33,282 nucleotides of DNA, taken from NCBI GenBank assembly GCA_021737695.1, contig JAIPDL010000039.1, forward strand, positions 1-33,282, read 5' to 3'. The DNA comes from Desulfotignum sp. (GTDB lineage Bacteria > Desulfobacterota > Desulfobacteria > Desulfobacterales > Desulfobacteraceae). The notes below the pieces were generated by a model that had not been told where the DNA came from, made no database searches, and was given only the letters and a program-made list of their open reading frames with translations. Of this stretch, positions 8,751-17,347 are shown piece after piece. Both the position numbers and the translations under genes were made by a program. The stretch's first letter is position 1; the number at the start of each line of letters is the position of its first letter.

Positions 8751-9380
8751 ATGAAAGCCTGGAAATGTACGGTTTGTAACTATGTCCACAACGGAGAATT
8801 TCCCCCGGAAAAATGCCCGGTATGCGGGGCTGACAAAAGCAAATTTGTGGAAATACACCCCTCTGATGAACCGGATGAATCAAAACCTGAAGCCGGTGAC
8901 TCTGCTGTTTCTGAACCTGAAAAGACCGAGACCCCGGTACCTCAATCCTTATATCAGAAGATCACCGATCTGATGATCCGGCATCATGCCCACCCCATCC
9001 TGGTGCATACGCCCAACGGGATTCTGCCCATTGCCGCTGTTCTTTTCGTTATCGCCTGGCTGTTCGATGCTACCCTGCCGGCCAAAGCCGCAGCCGTCAA
9101 CCTGGTGTTTGTGGTGCTGGCCCTGCCCCTGGTCGTTTACACGGGTGTGCTGGAATGGCAGAAAAAATACAACCAGGCAGATACCCTGCTTTTCAGAATT
9201 AAAATTCTGGCCGCCACCCTGACCTGTGCCTCCTGCCTGATCTCTCTGATCTGGTTCCTTGTGAATCCGGCCGTGCTGTCAACGTCTCTGGCCTGGATAT
9301 TCATTCTGATCAACCTGATCATGCTGGCATCGGCCGGAATTGCCGGTCATATCGGCGGCAAACTGGTTTTCAAGGATTGA
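8751..9380 (+). CDS. Rubredoxin-like domain fused to a DUF2231-like four-helix membrane domain
   Basis: A 209-residue fusion. Residues 1-35 form a rubrerythrin-type rubredoxin domain ([20 protein letters not shown], then CGADKSKF), with both CxxC knuckles intact. An acidic, proline-rich linker (about 36-65) follows. Then comes a membrane domain with four predicted helices beginning with [16 protein letters not shown], typical of DUF2231 proteins, which often carry haem-ligand-like histidines. The arrangement suggests electron transfer between a cytoplasmic one-iron centre and a membrane redox centre. It is 69 bases after citrate synthase and 54 before icd, with an AAGGAAC ribosome site. The biochemical role is not known. 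Confidence 0.85.
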   Translation: MKAWKCTVCNYVHNGEFPPEKCPVCGADKSKFVEIHPSDEPDESKPEAGDSAVSEPEKTETPVPQSLYQKITDLMIRHHAHPILVHTPNGILPIAAVLFVIAWLFDATLPAKAAAVNLVFVVLALPLVVYTGVLEWQKKYNQADTLLFRIKILAATLTCASCLISLIWFLVNPAVLSTSLAWIFILINLIMLASAGIAGHIGGKLVFKD

Positions 9381-9434
9381 TGTCTGTAAACCGGCATTTT
9401 ATCAAGGTCACCCCAAAACCAAAGGATACCCATC

Positions 9435-10658
9435 ATGCCTGATTCCATCGCTGTGAACCCGGACGGTACGCTTTGTGTACCGGATCATCCCATTATCGGC
9501 TGTATCCCCGGGGACGGCACGGGTCCGGATATCTGGAATGCCACCCGGCCGGTACTGGAAACCGCTGTAAACACCGCTTACAACGGCAACCGGCAGATCA
9601 CTTTTGAAGAACTGCCCGCCGGAGAGATCTCTTTTAAACAGACGGGTGAATGGCTGCCTTTGTCCACCCTGGACCGGATCCGATCGTTGGGGGTGGCCAT
9701 TAAAGGACCCATGACCACGCCGGTGGGCAAAGGCATGCGCTCCCTTAACGTGGCCATTCGCCAGGAACTGGATCTGTTCGCCTGCATCCGTCCGGCCAGA
9801 TATATCCGGGGCGTTCCTTCTCCGTGCCGTCGTCCGGCAGCCATTGACATGGTGATTTTCAGGGAAAACACGGAAGACCTGTATGCAGGGATCGAATGGC
9901 CATCCGGCAGTGACGAGGCCAAAAAAATTATTGATATAATCCAAAAAAATACCGGAAAATCCCTGGCCCGGGACACCACGGGCATCGGTATCAAACCCAT
10001 CAGCCGGGACAACACACAGCGCCTGGTCCGCAAAGCGATTCAATTTGCCGTTGATCACCAGCGCAAAAGCGTGACCTTGATGCACAAGGGCAATATCATG
10101 AAATTCACGGAAGGCGCTTTTCTGAACTGGGGCCTTGCGGTGGGAACAACGGAATTTGCCGATCATGTGATCCTGGAAGACCGGCTGTGGAAGGAATTCA
10201 ACGGCAGACCACCCAAAGGCAGCATCGTGCTCAAGGACCGGATCGCGGACAACATGTTCCAGCAGGTCCTGCTGCGGCCCGAAGATTATGATGTGATTGC
10301 CGCGCCCAATCTGAACGGGGATTATATTTCCGATCTTCTAGCCGCCATGGTGGGCGGGCTGGGACTGGCGCCGGGGGCCAATGTCGGCACAAACTGTGCC
10401 GTATTTGAAGCCACCCACGGCACGGCCCCCAAATATGCGGGCAAAGACAAGGTCAATCCCGGATCATTGATTCTGTCCGGGGCCATGATGCTGGATCACA
10501 TGGAATGGCACGAGGCGGCAGAACTGGTTCGAGATGCGCTGCAGCAGGCCATTGCCGCCAAACAGGTCACATATGATCTGGCCCGGCAGATCCCCGGAGC
10601 CACCGAAGTTTCCTGTTCCGGGTTCGGCCGGCAGATCTGCCGGTTGATGACCCCTTGA
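9435..10658 (+). CDS. icd: Isocitrate dehydrogenase, NADP-type
   Basis: A 407-residue isocitrate dehydrogenase converting isocitrate to 2-oxoglutarate and CO2. The substrate loop [13 protein letters not shown] contains S103 (equivalent to the regulatory serine 113 of the E. coli enzyme), N105 and R109. [14 protein letters not shown], the NLNGDYISD metal/substrate segment and [17 protein letters not shown] are all present. The KY in the last motif is the NADP-preferring signature of the E. coli-type enzyme. The gene closes the glutaredoxin-to-icd plus-strand unit and converges with xthA. The 42-base gap holds a short GTCCGG/CCGGAC inverted repeat without a T run. Confidence 0.95.
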   Translation: MPDSIAVNPDGTLCVPDHPIIGCIPGDGTGPDIWNATRPVLETAVNTAYNGNRQITFEELPAGEISFKQTGEWLPLSTLDRIRSLGVAIKGPMTTPVGKGMRSLNVAIRQELDLFACIRPARYIRGVPSPCRRPAAIDMVIFRENTEDLYAGIEWPSGSDEAKKIIDIIQKNTGKSLARDTTGIGIKPISRDNTQRLVRKAIQFAVDHQRKSVTLMHKGNIMKFTEGAFLNWGLAVGTTEFADHVILEDRLWKEFNGRPPKGSIVLKDRIADNMFQQVLLRPEDYDVIAAPNLNGDYISDLLAAMVGGLGLAPGANVGTNCAVFEATHGTAPKYAGKDKVNPGSLILSGAMMLDHMEWHEAAELVRDALQQAIAAKQVTYDLARQIPGATEVSCSGFGRQICRLMTP

Positions 10659-10700
10659 TTGTCGACGGCCGGCATTGATCGGGTCCGGACCTGCCCGGAC

Positions 10701-11507
10701 TCACACCGTGATGATCAACCCCACGGGGCAATGGTCGGATCCGAAAATGTCATTGTCGATAAACGCATCTTTGACCACGCCTTTGTCCAGCATGTCCCGG
10801 GTGACAAAAAAATAATCGATGCGCCACCCGGCATTGTTTTTCCGGGCGTTGAACCGGTAGGACCACCACGAGTATTTCACTTCTTCCGGATAAAAATGGC
10901 GGAACGTGTCCACGTATCCTTCATCAATCATGCGGTCCAGCACATCCCGCTCCATGCGCAGAAATCCGGACCGGTTTGAATTGGGGCCGGGATTTTTCAG
11001 GTCGATCTCATTGTGGGCTGTGTTGAAATCGCCGGTGATGATCACCCCTTTGCCCGCATCCCGCAGTGTCTGGGTATAAGTGAGAAACCAGTCATAAAAA
11101 TCCAGCTTGTACCGGAGGCGCTCATCGCTCATCTGCCCGTTGGGAAAATAGACATTGAACAGGGTGAAACGATCAAAATCCATCTGGATCACCCGGCCTT
11201 CGCCATCATATTCCGGCCGGCCAAACCTTGTGATCACCTGATTGGGCGTCTTTTTTGAAAATGCGGCCACTCCGCTGTACCCTTTTTTCACGGTGGCATA
11301 GGCCCAGAAGGAGTCATAGGGCGAAAAATCGATCATTTCCGGGGTCCGCTGGTCTTTCTGGAGTTTGGTTTCCTGGAGCATGAGAATATCCGGATTCAAC
11401 CGGTTCACAGACGTGAAAAAATCTTTTTTCAGCACGGCCCGAAGCCCGTTGACATTCCAGGAAATGAGCCGCCATTCCCGGGGGGATGTATCAGAAGATG
11501 AAGTCAT
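10701..11507 (-). CDS. xthA: Exodeoxyribonuclease III family AP endonuclease
   Basis: A 268-residue exonuclease III/ExoA-type protein that cuts at abasic sites and has 3'-phosphatase and 3'-5' exonuclease activities in the family. Conserved blocks: SWNVNGLRA (metal/catalytic Asn), LQETKL (catalytic Glu), GDFNTAHNEIDL (catalytic Asp and Asn), WWSYR, WRIDYFF and the C-terminal SDHCPV catalytic histidine. The start is 8 bases after the ligase beta subunit stop, with only a weak ribosome site, so it is probably translated from the same transcript as the metabolic genes upstream. The pairing of a repair enzyme with this metabolic operon is likely positional only. Confidence 0.94.
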   Translation of the reverse strand: MTSSSDTSPREWRLISWNVNGLRAVLKKDFFTSVNRLNPDILMLQETKLQKDQRTPEMIDFSPYDSFWAYATVKKGYSGVAAFSKKTPNQVITRFGRPEYDGEGRVIQMDFDRFTLFNVYFPNGQMSDERLRYKLDFYDWFLTYTQTLRDAGKGVIITGDFNTAHNEIDLKNPGPNSNRSGFLRMERDVLDRMIDEGYVDTFRHFYPEEVKYSWWSYRFNARKNNAGWRIDYFFVTRDMLDKGVVKDAFIDNDIFGSDHCPVGLIITV

Positions 11508-11515
11508 GACACACG

Positions 11516-12199
11516 TTATCTTTCCGGCAGCAGTATAATTCGGGCATCCGCCACCACGCAGCGATCTGAATCACACATCACGGGATTCAGATCAATGGAT
11601 TCAAAAAAAGGTTCCAGGTCCATGACCAGATGGGAAAAATCCACCAGCATCCGGGTCAGGGCCGCCATATTCACGCCGGGTTTCCCCCGGAACCCTTGCA
11701 GAATCGGTCCGGCTTTCAGGGCCTTGACCATGGAGGTCACATCCGACGGGGTCACCGGTGCCAGGCGGATGGCCGTATCATTGTATATTTCCACACTGGT
11801 GCCCCCCAGCCCCAGAACCACCACCGGCCCGAACTGTAGATCATTTTTCGCACCCACCAGCACTTCGATGCCCGACACCATTTCTTCCACCAGAACCTGG
11901 TCACACCCTTTGAGGGATAACAGCCGGTCCATTTGAGCGGCCAGAGTATCCGGGTCCTGAACATGGGTCACCACGGCCTGGTGTTCGGTTTTATGCACAA
12001 TCAACGGGGAAACCGCTTTGAGCACCACGGGGCCGCCACAATCAGCCAGAAACCGTGTGGCGGTTTCTTTTGAATGGGTCAGCACGTTGTTGGGAACCGC
12101 CAGTTTCCGGTCGGCCAGAATTTCTTTGGCCGGCGGTTCCAGGACCCAGCCGGCCGAACGGGCGGATTCAAGGATCTGTGTGATGCGGGGGGTCAACAT
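11516..12199 (-). CDS. Acetate-CoA ligase (ADP-forming), beta subunit
   Basis: A 227-residue ATP-grasp protein corresponding to the beta subunit of ADP-forming acyl-CoA synthetases, which converts acyl-CoA, ADP and phosphate to acid, CoA and ATP, or the reverse. Visible features are the HSKETATRFLADCGGPVVLK N-terminal lobe, LVEEMVSGIEVLVGAKND and the PVVVLGLGGTSVEIYND segment of the ATP-grasp core, and the C-terminal DLNPVMCD. The start is taken as the ATG that overlaps the alpha subunit stop by 7 bases; a GTG three codons earlier abuts the ribosome site and is less likely. Overlap with the alpha gene indicates 1:1 coupled synthesis. Confidence 0.9.
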   Translation of the reverse strand: MLTPRITQILESARSAGWVLEPPAKEILADRKLAVPNNVLTHSKETATRFLADCGGPVVLKAVSPLIVHKTEHQAVVTHVQDPDTLAAQMDRLLSLKGCDQVLVEEMVSGIEVLVGAKNDLQFGPVVVLGLGGTSVEIYNDTAIRLAPVTPSDVTSMVKALKAGPILQGFRGKPGVNMAALTRMLVDFSHLVMDLEPFFESIDLNPVMCDSDRCVVADARIILLPER

Positions 12200-13560
12200 G
12201 GATGGCACCTTTTCAATGCTTTGGCCATGAGCACAGCCCCTTCCACGGATGAGGCCACGGGAATCCGGTTCAGCTCAAATCCTTCAATGATGATCTTGTA
12301 TTTGTCTTCCTTGGGCACATAGGCGATCAACGGCTTGCCCTCATTTCTGGCCACCTGACTCAATTTGGCCCCGATGTCCGCGGAAATCCCCGGAGAATAC
12401 GGCAGCAACAGGGCCAGGATACAGTCGATATGCGGATCCCGGGACAGATGCCGCACGGCGGTCAGGATATCGTCATCCACACACGACCCGGTCAGATCCA
12501 GGGGATTTTTCAGTGAGGCAATGGCCTGGATCTCCGGTGACAGCCGGGAGTGGATGGCACCCGCCGTTTGTTCGGTAATCTCTGGAATGTCCAACCCATG
12601 ATGTCCGCAGGCATCGGCTGCCACCACCCCATGCCCGCCGGACAAAGACACAATGCCGATGTGACCGGAACTGCCTTTGGGATAACAGCTCAATGCCTCG
12701 CAAAACGAGGTCAGTTCATATTCCGTATCTGCTTCGGCCACACAATGTTGTGCCATGATTTCTGAAAATACCCGGTAATCCCCGGCCACGGATGCCGTAT
12801 GGCTGGATGCCGCTGCAATCCCCCGGGCTGTCTTCCCGGCCTTGAGCACCACAATGGGTTTGGTGCAGGTGTGGGCCCGTTTGATGAATTCCCGGCCTTC
12901 CCGGCACTCAAACCCTTCAATATAAAACGCGATGACCCGGGTGCCTAAGTCCTGCTCAAACCAGTCGATCATATGGGTTTCCCGGATACAGGCCTTGTTC
13001 CCGATACTCACGGCAGCAGACACACCGATCCCCTGGCCCGCGAATTTCACCATCTGATCCACCAGGACCCCGCCGCTCTGGGACACAAATCCGATATTTC
13101 CTTTTTTCGGATGTATAATGCGTTCCCCCGGCAGAAAAAAGGTATCCACGGCGTCGGGCGAATAAATCCCCAGACAGTTGGGCCCCACAAAGGGGAAATC
13201 CGCCTGTGCCGCCAGATCCGTCACCTCTTTTTGCAGATCTTTATCGCCGGTTTCAGCAAACCCCCCTGAAATGATCACCGCGCCTTTGATGCCTTTTTCA
13301 ATACACTGGGTCACCACATCCGGCACAAACCGGGAGCGCACGGCAATCACGGCCAGGTCCACAGCGGCTTCTATCTGGGCCACAGACCCGTACACTGGCT
13401 CCCGGTTCAACCGGCCGCCCTTTGGATTCACGGCAAACGTCTGCACGGGATACCGCAGATGGTTTTTGTTGTAAATCACATTGGCGGGATGGTGGTCATG
13501 GGTGGTGGACACACCGATCACGGCCATGGAAGACGGCCTGAAAAGGCAGGTTAAATCCAT
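12193..13560 (-). CDS. Acetate-CoA ligase (ADP-forming), alpha subunit
   Basis: A 455-residue CoA-binding/ligase subunit. The N-terminal CoA-binding Rossmann domain is followed by VGPNCLGIYSP (from residue 125) and SQSGGVLVDQM. The phosphorylatable catalytic histidine of the family is H254 in SSHTASVAG. Together with the beta subunit it interconverts acetyl-CoA (or another acyl-CoA) and acetate with substrate-level ATP formation. In many bacteria the two halves are fused in one polypeptide; here they are separate, overlapping genes as in archaeal Acd. The diiron protein gene is 19 bases upstream. Acyl specificity cannot be read from sequence alone. Confidence 0.91.
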   Translation of the reverse strand: MDLTCLFRPSSMAVIGVSTTHDHHPANVIYNKNHLRYPVQTFAVNPKGGRLNREPVYGSVAQIEAAVDLAVIAVRSRFVPDVVTQCIEKGIKGAVIISGGFAETGDKDLQKEVTDLAAQADFPFVGPNCLGIYSPDAVDTFFLPGERIIHPKKGNIGFVSQSGGVLVDQMVKFAGQGIGVSAAVSIGNKACIRETHMIDWFEQDLGTRVIAFYIEGFECREGREFIKRAHTCTKPIVVLKAGKTARGIAAASSHTASVAGDYRVFSEIMAQHCVAEADTEYELTSFCEALSCYPKGSSGHIGIVSLSGGHGVVAADACGHHGLDIPEITEQTAGAIHSRLSPEIQAIASLKNPLDLTGSCVDDDILTAVRHLSRDPHIDCILALLLPYSPGISADIGAKLSQVARNEGKPLIAYVPKEDKYKIIIEGFELNRIPVASSVEGAVLMAKALKRCHPC

Positions 13561-13579
13561 GCCATCCTGCGCATTTTAA

Positions 13580-14041
13580 TTAATTGTCCTGTTCCGCCAG
13601 GTAATCATCATACATGGATTCCAGTCCCAGTTTATGCTTGGACTCTTCCTGAACCAGCATCAAAAACAATTTTTTGGCATCGGCATTGTCTGTCTGATCC
13701 GCCAGGGTCTGGTACAGCTTGACCGCTTTTTCCTCCCGTTTCATGGCAACTTTGAGAATTTCCGGCATGGGCATGCCTTGTTCATAGTCTTTTTCCACCA
13801 TGTAATCACTGATTTTCAAATCCGGAATCTTTTTGAACTCATAGGATTCGATTTTTTCCTTGTTGCCTGAAATATCGGACAACAGGGCCGCATGTTTTTC
13901 CTCTTCTTTGGCAAAGCTTTCAAAAATCTCCTTGAGAGAGGCTTTGGTGGCTTTTTCCGCCTGGTCCCGGTAAAATGCGACGGCTTCATTTTCCTTGTCA
14001 ATGGCAAATGTCAATATCTCGTCAATGGATCCGAAATTCAT
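13580..14041 (-). CDS. Rubrerythrin-like diiron (ferritin-family) protein without rubredoxin domain
   Basis: A 153-residue four-helix ferritin-like protein with two carboxylate-bridged metal half-sites: DKENEAVAFY with EEEKH (E47, H50), then KREEKAVKLY with QEESKH. This matches erythrin/rubrerythrin diiron domains, which reduce peroxide in anaerobes. The C-terminal rubredoxin domain of classic rubrerythrin is absent, so electrons must come from a separate protein; the rubredoxins in this window are candidates. A CAGGAGG ribosome site lies upstream. It is the first gene of a minus-strand unit with the acetate-CoA ligase genes and xthA. Confidence 0.9.
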   Translation of the reverse strand: MNFGSIDEILTFAIDKENEAVAFYRDQAEKATKASLKEIFESFAKEEEKHAALLSDISGNKEKIESYEFKKIPDLKISDYMVEKDYEQGMPMPEILKVAMKREEKAVKLYQTLADQTDNADAKKLFLMLVQEESKHKLGLESMYDDYLAEQDN

Positions 14042-14107
14042 GGGTGTTGTTCCTCCTGATTGGATTGATCTGCATTGTTGTCAGTCTGGTTTTCACTGTA
14101 ATGGATT

Positions 14108-14135
14108 CTTATATCAAATTTCAGGGTCAAGGCAA
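14108..14135 (-). promoter_or_regulatory. Putative sigma-70 promoter for the diiron protein-acd operon
   Basis: On the minus strand TTGCCT (complement of 14130-14135), 16 bases, then TATAAG (complement of 14108-14113). It ends about 66 bases before the ATG. Motif match only. Confidence 0.35.
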
Positions 14136-14163
14136 ATACCTTTTAACCCGGAGCCGGATTTTC

Positions 14164-15084
14164 TCATGCCGGGGCCGGATTGCCGAATATGGCGGCCAGG
14201 GCTGATTCAACATCCGGATAGGAAAAGGCAAATCCTTTGTCCATCAAAGCCCCGGGCACGGCTTTCTGGCTGTTGAGCAGCGAGGCCCCCAGCTCGCCCA
14301 TAACCAGTTTCACCATAAATCCAGGTGCAGGCATCACCGCAGGACGACGCAGGACCTGTCCCAGGGTTTTGGCAAACGCCCTCTGCCGCACGGGGTTTGG
14401 CCCCACCATGTTGTAGATTCCCCGGGAATCCGGCGTCTGGATCAAAAAATGCATGGCCTTTACCAGATCATCCACATGAATCCATGGAAACCACTGGTAT
14501 CCGTTTCCCAACGGCCCGCCGGCAAACCATTTAAATGCCGGAGACATCACGGACAGGGCGCCACCATCCCCCAGCACCACACCGAACCGCATGATCCGCA
14601 CCCGGGCTTCGGTCTTTTCTTTTCCAGCAAGTGCGGCACGTTCCCAGTCTTTACACACCCCGGCCAGAAAATCGCTGCCCAGGGCCGCATCTTCGGTCAG
14701 TTCCCGTTCCCCGGCATCTCCATAAATACCCGCGGCAGAGGTACTTAAAAAATCAACGGGTTTGTCAGGCACCATGGCTTCCACCAGATGGCGCGTGGTA
14801 TGGATCCGGGAATCATAAATGGCCTGTTTGTAAGTCTTTGTCCAGCGCTTGAAAATATTACGGCCTGCCAGGTTAATGATGACATCTGCATCCGCCACAT
14901 GGTCCTGCCAGGGGCCCGGGCGGGTGGTATCGGCCGATACCCACTCAAAATCGTCAGATGCCTGGATGTCAGGATGCGCACTGGAAGTCCCCAGTCCGGT
15001 CACATGCCAGTCAAAATCCAGAAAATGCCGGACCAGATGCTTGCCGACAAACCCTGAGGCCCCGGTAATCAATATGCGTTTCAT
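14164..15084 (-). CDS. TIGR01777/SDR39U1-type NAD(P)-dependent epimerase
   Basis: A 306-residue extended SDR with GASGFVGKHLV as nucleotide-binding motif, INLAGRNIF, a STSAAGIYGDAGE active-site segment, an FPWIHVDDL block, and a C-terminal DUF1731-like region. It is the single-domain paralogue of the protein at 1769-3145. The substrate of this family is unknown. The start is the ATG 5 bases after a GAAGGAG ribosome site; a GTG two codons earlier directly abuts that site and is rejected. It is divergent from the malate-dehydrogenase pair across 169 bases that contain AT-rich, weakly Fur-like sequence. Confidence 0.9.
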   Translation of the reverse strand: MKRILITGASGFVGKHLVRHFLDFDWHVTGLGTSSAHPDIQASDDFEWVSADTTRPGPWQDHVADADVIINLAGRNIFKRWTKTYKQAIYDSRIHTTRHLVEAMVPDKPVDFLSTSAAGIYGDAGERELTEDAALGSDFLAGVCKDWERAALAGKEKTEARVRIMRFGVVLGDGGALSVMSPAFKWFAGGPLGNGYQWFPWIHVDDLVKAMHFLIQTPDSRGIYNMVGPNPVRQRAFAKTLGQVLRRPAVMPAPGFMVKLVMGELGASLLNSQKAVPGALMDKGFAFSYPDVESALAAIFGNPAPA

Positions 15085-15253
15085 GGGCACTCCTTCATTT
15101 AAATTACATTCAATTCAGGCCTGCAAATTGCATTAACCCTAATTATTCATTATCATTGCACGAGTTATGCCAAAGATATTATTGGGATTGACAATGATGA
15201 GGATATCAGCTTAGGTTATTCGCATCAACCCTAACATTGACAAGGAGGTTTTC

Positions 15254-16168
15254 ATGATCGGAATCATCGGCAGCGGCAACGTCGGGGCCAATACCGCTTT
15301 TTTCCTGGCGGAAAAAGGGGTGGACCATGTCACCCTTTTCGACATTCAGGACGGTCTGGCCCAGGGAAAAGCCCTGGATATGATGGAAGCCGCCCCTATC
15401 CGGGGATACCGCACGGTCATTTCAGGGACAAATGATCCCCAAAATGTACTGGATGCGGATATCGTCATCATCACGGCCGGAGCCGTCCGCAAACCCGGTA
15501 TGGATAGAGATGCCCTGTTTCAGGCCAACAAAGGCATCATCATCGACTATGCCAAAAAAATTACCCGGCCGGACACCCGGGTCATCATTGTCTCTGAACC
15601 AGTGGACCTGCTTACCACGCTGTTTGCCCGGCACTCCTCCCTGTTTGCAGACAAAATCATGGGCCTGGGAGGCATTCTGGATGCCACCCGGCTGCGGTTT
15701 CTCATTGCGGACGAGCTGGGCGTTTCCATGGAGAATGTGGCAGCCCAGGTGGTGGGAAGACACAGCGATGACATGATCATCCTGCAGGATTATTGCTGCG
15801 TGTCCGGCGTACCCATCGATCATTTTCTGTCCAGAGAAACCCTTGAAACACTTTTTGAGCAGACCCGTCAGGCCGGCAGCCTGATCGTGGAACTGGCCGG
15901 CCGGGCCAGCGCTTATTACGGGCCGTCGGCCGTGGCCGCAGACCTGGCCGAAGCCATCTGCCATGACACGGGCCGGGTTCTGTCCGTGTCCCGGATGCTG
16001 TCCGGCCAGTTCGGCATTACAGATGCCGCGTTGTCCATGCCCTGCGTAATCAACCGCTTGGGTGCATCCAGAATATTGGAACCCTGTCTGGACAACAACC
16101 AGATCGACATCCTGAAAATCGGGGCCCAAGCCATACAAGCGACCATCAAGGAGGACACCCATGCCTAA
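15254..16168 (+). CDS. Divergent lactate/malate dehydrogenase family protein
   Basis: A 304-residue LDH/MDH-fold protein. The NAD motif GSGNVGANTA, the aspartate after strand two (D30), substrate arginines R79 and R85 (AVRKPGMDR), D143 and R146 (ILDATR) and catalytic H170 are all kept. Two signature positions differ from true MDH: the asparagine of VSNP is glutamate 115 (VSEPVDLL), and the GGHGDTMVP loop reads GRHSDDMII. A CAAGGAGG ribosome site precedes the ATG. It overlaps the canonical mdh downstream by 8 bases. It may be an altered-specificity 2-hydroxyacid dehydrogenase or a non-catalytic partner. No loss of reading frame is seen. Confidence 0.87.
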   Translation: MIGIIGSGNVGANTAFFLAEKGVDHVTLFDIQDGLAQGKALDMMEAAPIRGYRTVISGTNDPQNVLDADIVIITAGAVRKPGMDRDALFQANKGIIIDYAKKITRPDTRVIIVSEPVDLLTTLFARHSSLFADKIMGLGGILDATRLRFLIADELGVSMENVAAQVVGRHSDDMIILQDYCCVSGVPIDHFLSRETLETLFEQTRQAGSLIVELAGRASAYYGPSAVAADLAEAICHDTGRVLSVSRMLSGQFGITDAALSMPCVINRLGASRILEPCLDNNQIDILKIGAQAIQATIKEDTHA

Positions 16169-17099
16169 AGTATCCATTATCGGCGCCGGAAACGTGGGCG
16201 CCACTGCCGTGTATTACATTGCGGAAAAAAACCTGGCCGACATTGTGATGGTGGATGTGGTAAAAGGACTTCCCCAGGCCAAGGCACTGGACTATCTTCA
16301 TGCCGCGCCCATGAGAAATTACCAGGTACACATCCTGGGCACCAATGATTATCAAGACATCAAAGATTCGGATGTGGTGATCCTCACCGCCGGGATTCCC
16401 CGGAAACCGGGCATGGACCGCATGGATTTGATGAAAATCAATGTGGATATCGCCAAAAAAGCAGCCCAGGCCATTGCCGAATACGCACCCAGTGCCGTGG
16501 TGGTGGTGGTGTCCAATCCTTTGGATGTCATTGCCATGGCCACGCTCCAGGAAACGGGATTCGCCCTCAAACGGGTCATGGGCATGGCCGGGGTCCTGGA
16601 TGCCACAAGGTTCCGCTATTTTATCGCGGAAAAGCTCAAGGTATGGCCCGGGGATGTCATGGCCATGGTCTTAGGCGGTCATGGGGATACCATGGTGCCC
16701 TTACCCCGATACACCCGGGTAAACGGCATTCCGGTCACACAACTGGTTGGGCCGGAGGATCTTGAAAAACTGATCGACCGAACCCGCACGGGCGGGGGAG
16801 AAATTGTATCCCTGCTGAAACAGGGGTCTGCGTTTTATGCGCCCGGGGCTTCGGTTGCCAAGATGGTGGAAGCCATCATCAAGGATGAAAAACGGGTGGT
16901 GCCAGTGTCCGCCTATCTGCGGGGAGAGTACGGGTACCAGGATATGTTTCTGGGGGTACCTGCCCTGCTGGGAAAAAACGGGGTGGAAAAAATCCTGGAA
17001 CTGCCTTTGACGGATGCGGAAAAAACGGCGCTGGATGCATCTGCCAAAGCCGTCAAAGACGGGGTGGATACCCTGCGGTCTTTTTTCTCTCCGGGATAA
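16161..17099 (+). CDS. mdh: Malate dehydrogenase (LDH-like type)
   Basis: A 312-residue NAD-dependent malate dehydrogenase of the tetrameric LDH-like group, converting malate to oxaloacetate. Complete motifs: GAGNVGATAV, acidic NAD-selecting D32, substrate arginines R81 and R87 (PRKPGMDR), N119 in VSNPLDV, D147/R150 in VLDATR and catalytic H174 in LGGHGDTMVP. The arginine/RKPGM loop indicates malate rather than lactate preference. An AAGGAGG ribosome site lies within the end of the preceding homologue. With citrate synthase and isocitrate dehydrogenase nearby it supports an operating TCA pathway. Confidence 0.94.
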   Translation: MPKVSIIGAGNVGATAVYYIAEKNLADIVMVDVVKGLPQAKALDYLHAAPMRNYQVHILGTNDYQDIKDSDVVILTAGIPRKPGMDRMDLMKINVDIAKKAAQAIAEYAPSAVVVVVSNPLDVIAMATLQETGFALKRVMGMAGVLDATRFRYFIAEKLKVWPGDVMAMVLGGHGDTMVPLPRYTRVNGIPVTQLVGPEDLEKLIDRTRTGGGEIVSLLKQGSAFYAPGASVAKMVEAIIKDEKRVVPVSAYLRGEYGYQDMFLGVPALLGKNGVEKILELPLTDAEKTALDASAKAVKDGVDTLRSFFSPG

Positions 17100-17347
17100 G
17101 GCGGCTCAATCCATGGCCCTGTATGCTAATCCAGCTCTTTCAGCTTTTTTTTGTCTTTTTTATGATACAGATCAAAAAAGATCACGCTGTTGTTGGGGAT
17201 GGGGCCGCAGTGCAACCGCTTGTTTTCCTTGAGAAGCAAACAATCTTCCATTGACGAAACAAGCGGATATGCATAGAATAATGGGGTAAACTGTCACGAC
17301 GGATATCGTCAAAGTGTTGACTCTTTTCAAACCCATGGGAGGTTATC

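Noticed and set aside
10680-10700. GTCCGG/CCGGAC inverted repeat between icd and xthA as a terminator
   Set aside because: Stem of six pairs without a T run on either strand.
15149-15155. Fur-box-like ATTATCA half-site and AATTAT/CATTAT units in the SDR-mdh intergenic region
   Set aside because: Only one good heptamer; the second half matches at three of seven positions and the region is AT-rich, so chance is likely.
15188-15217. TTGACA upstream of the malate dehydrogenase pair
   Set aside because: No acceptable -10 box at 16-18 bases (TTAGGT or TAGGTT only), so no promoter is called.
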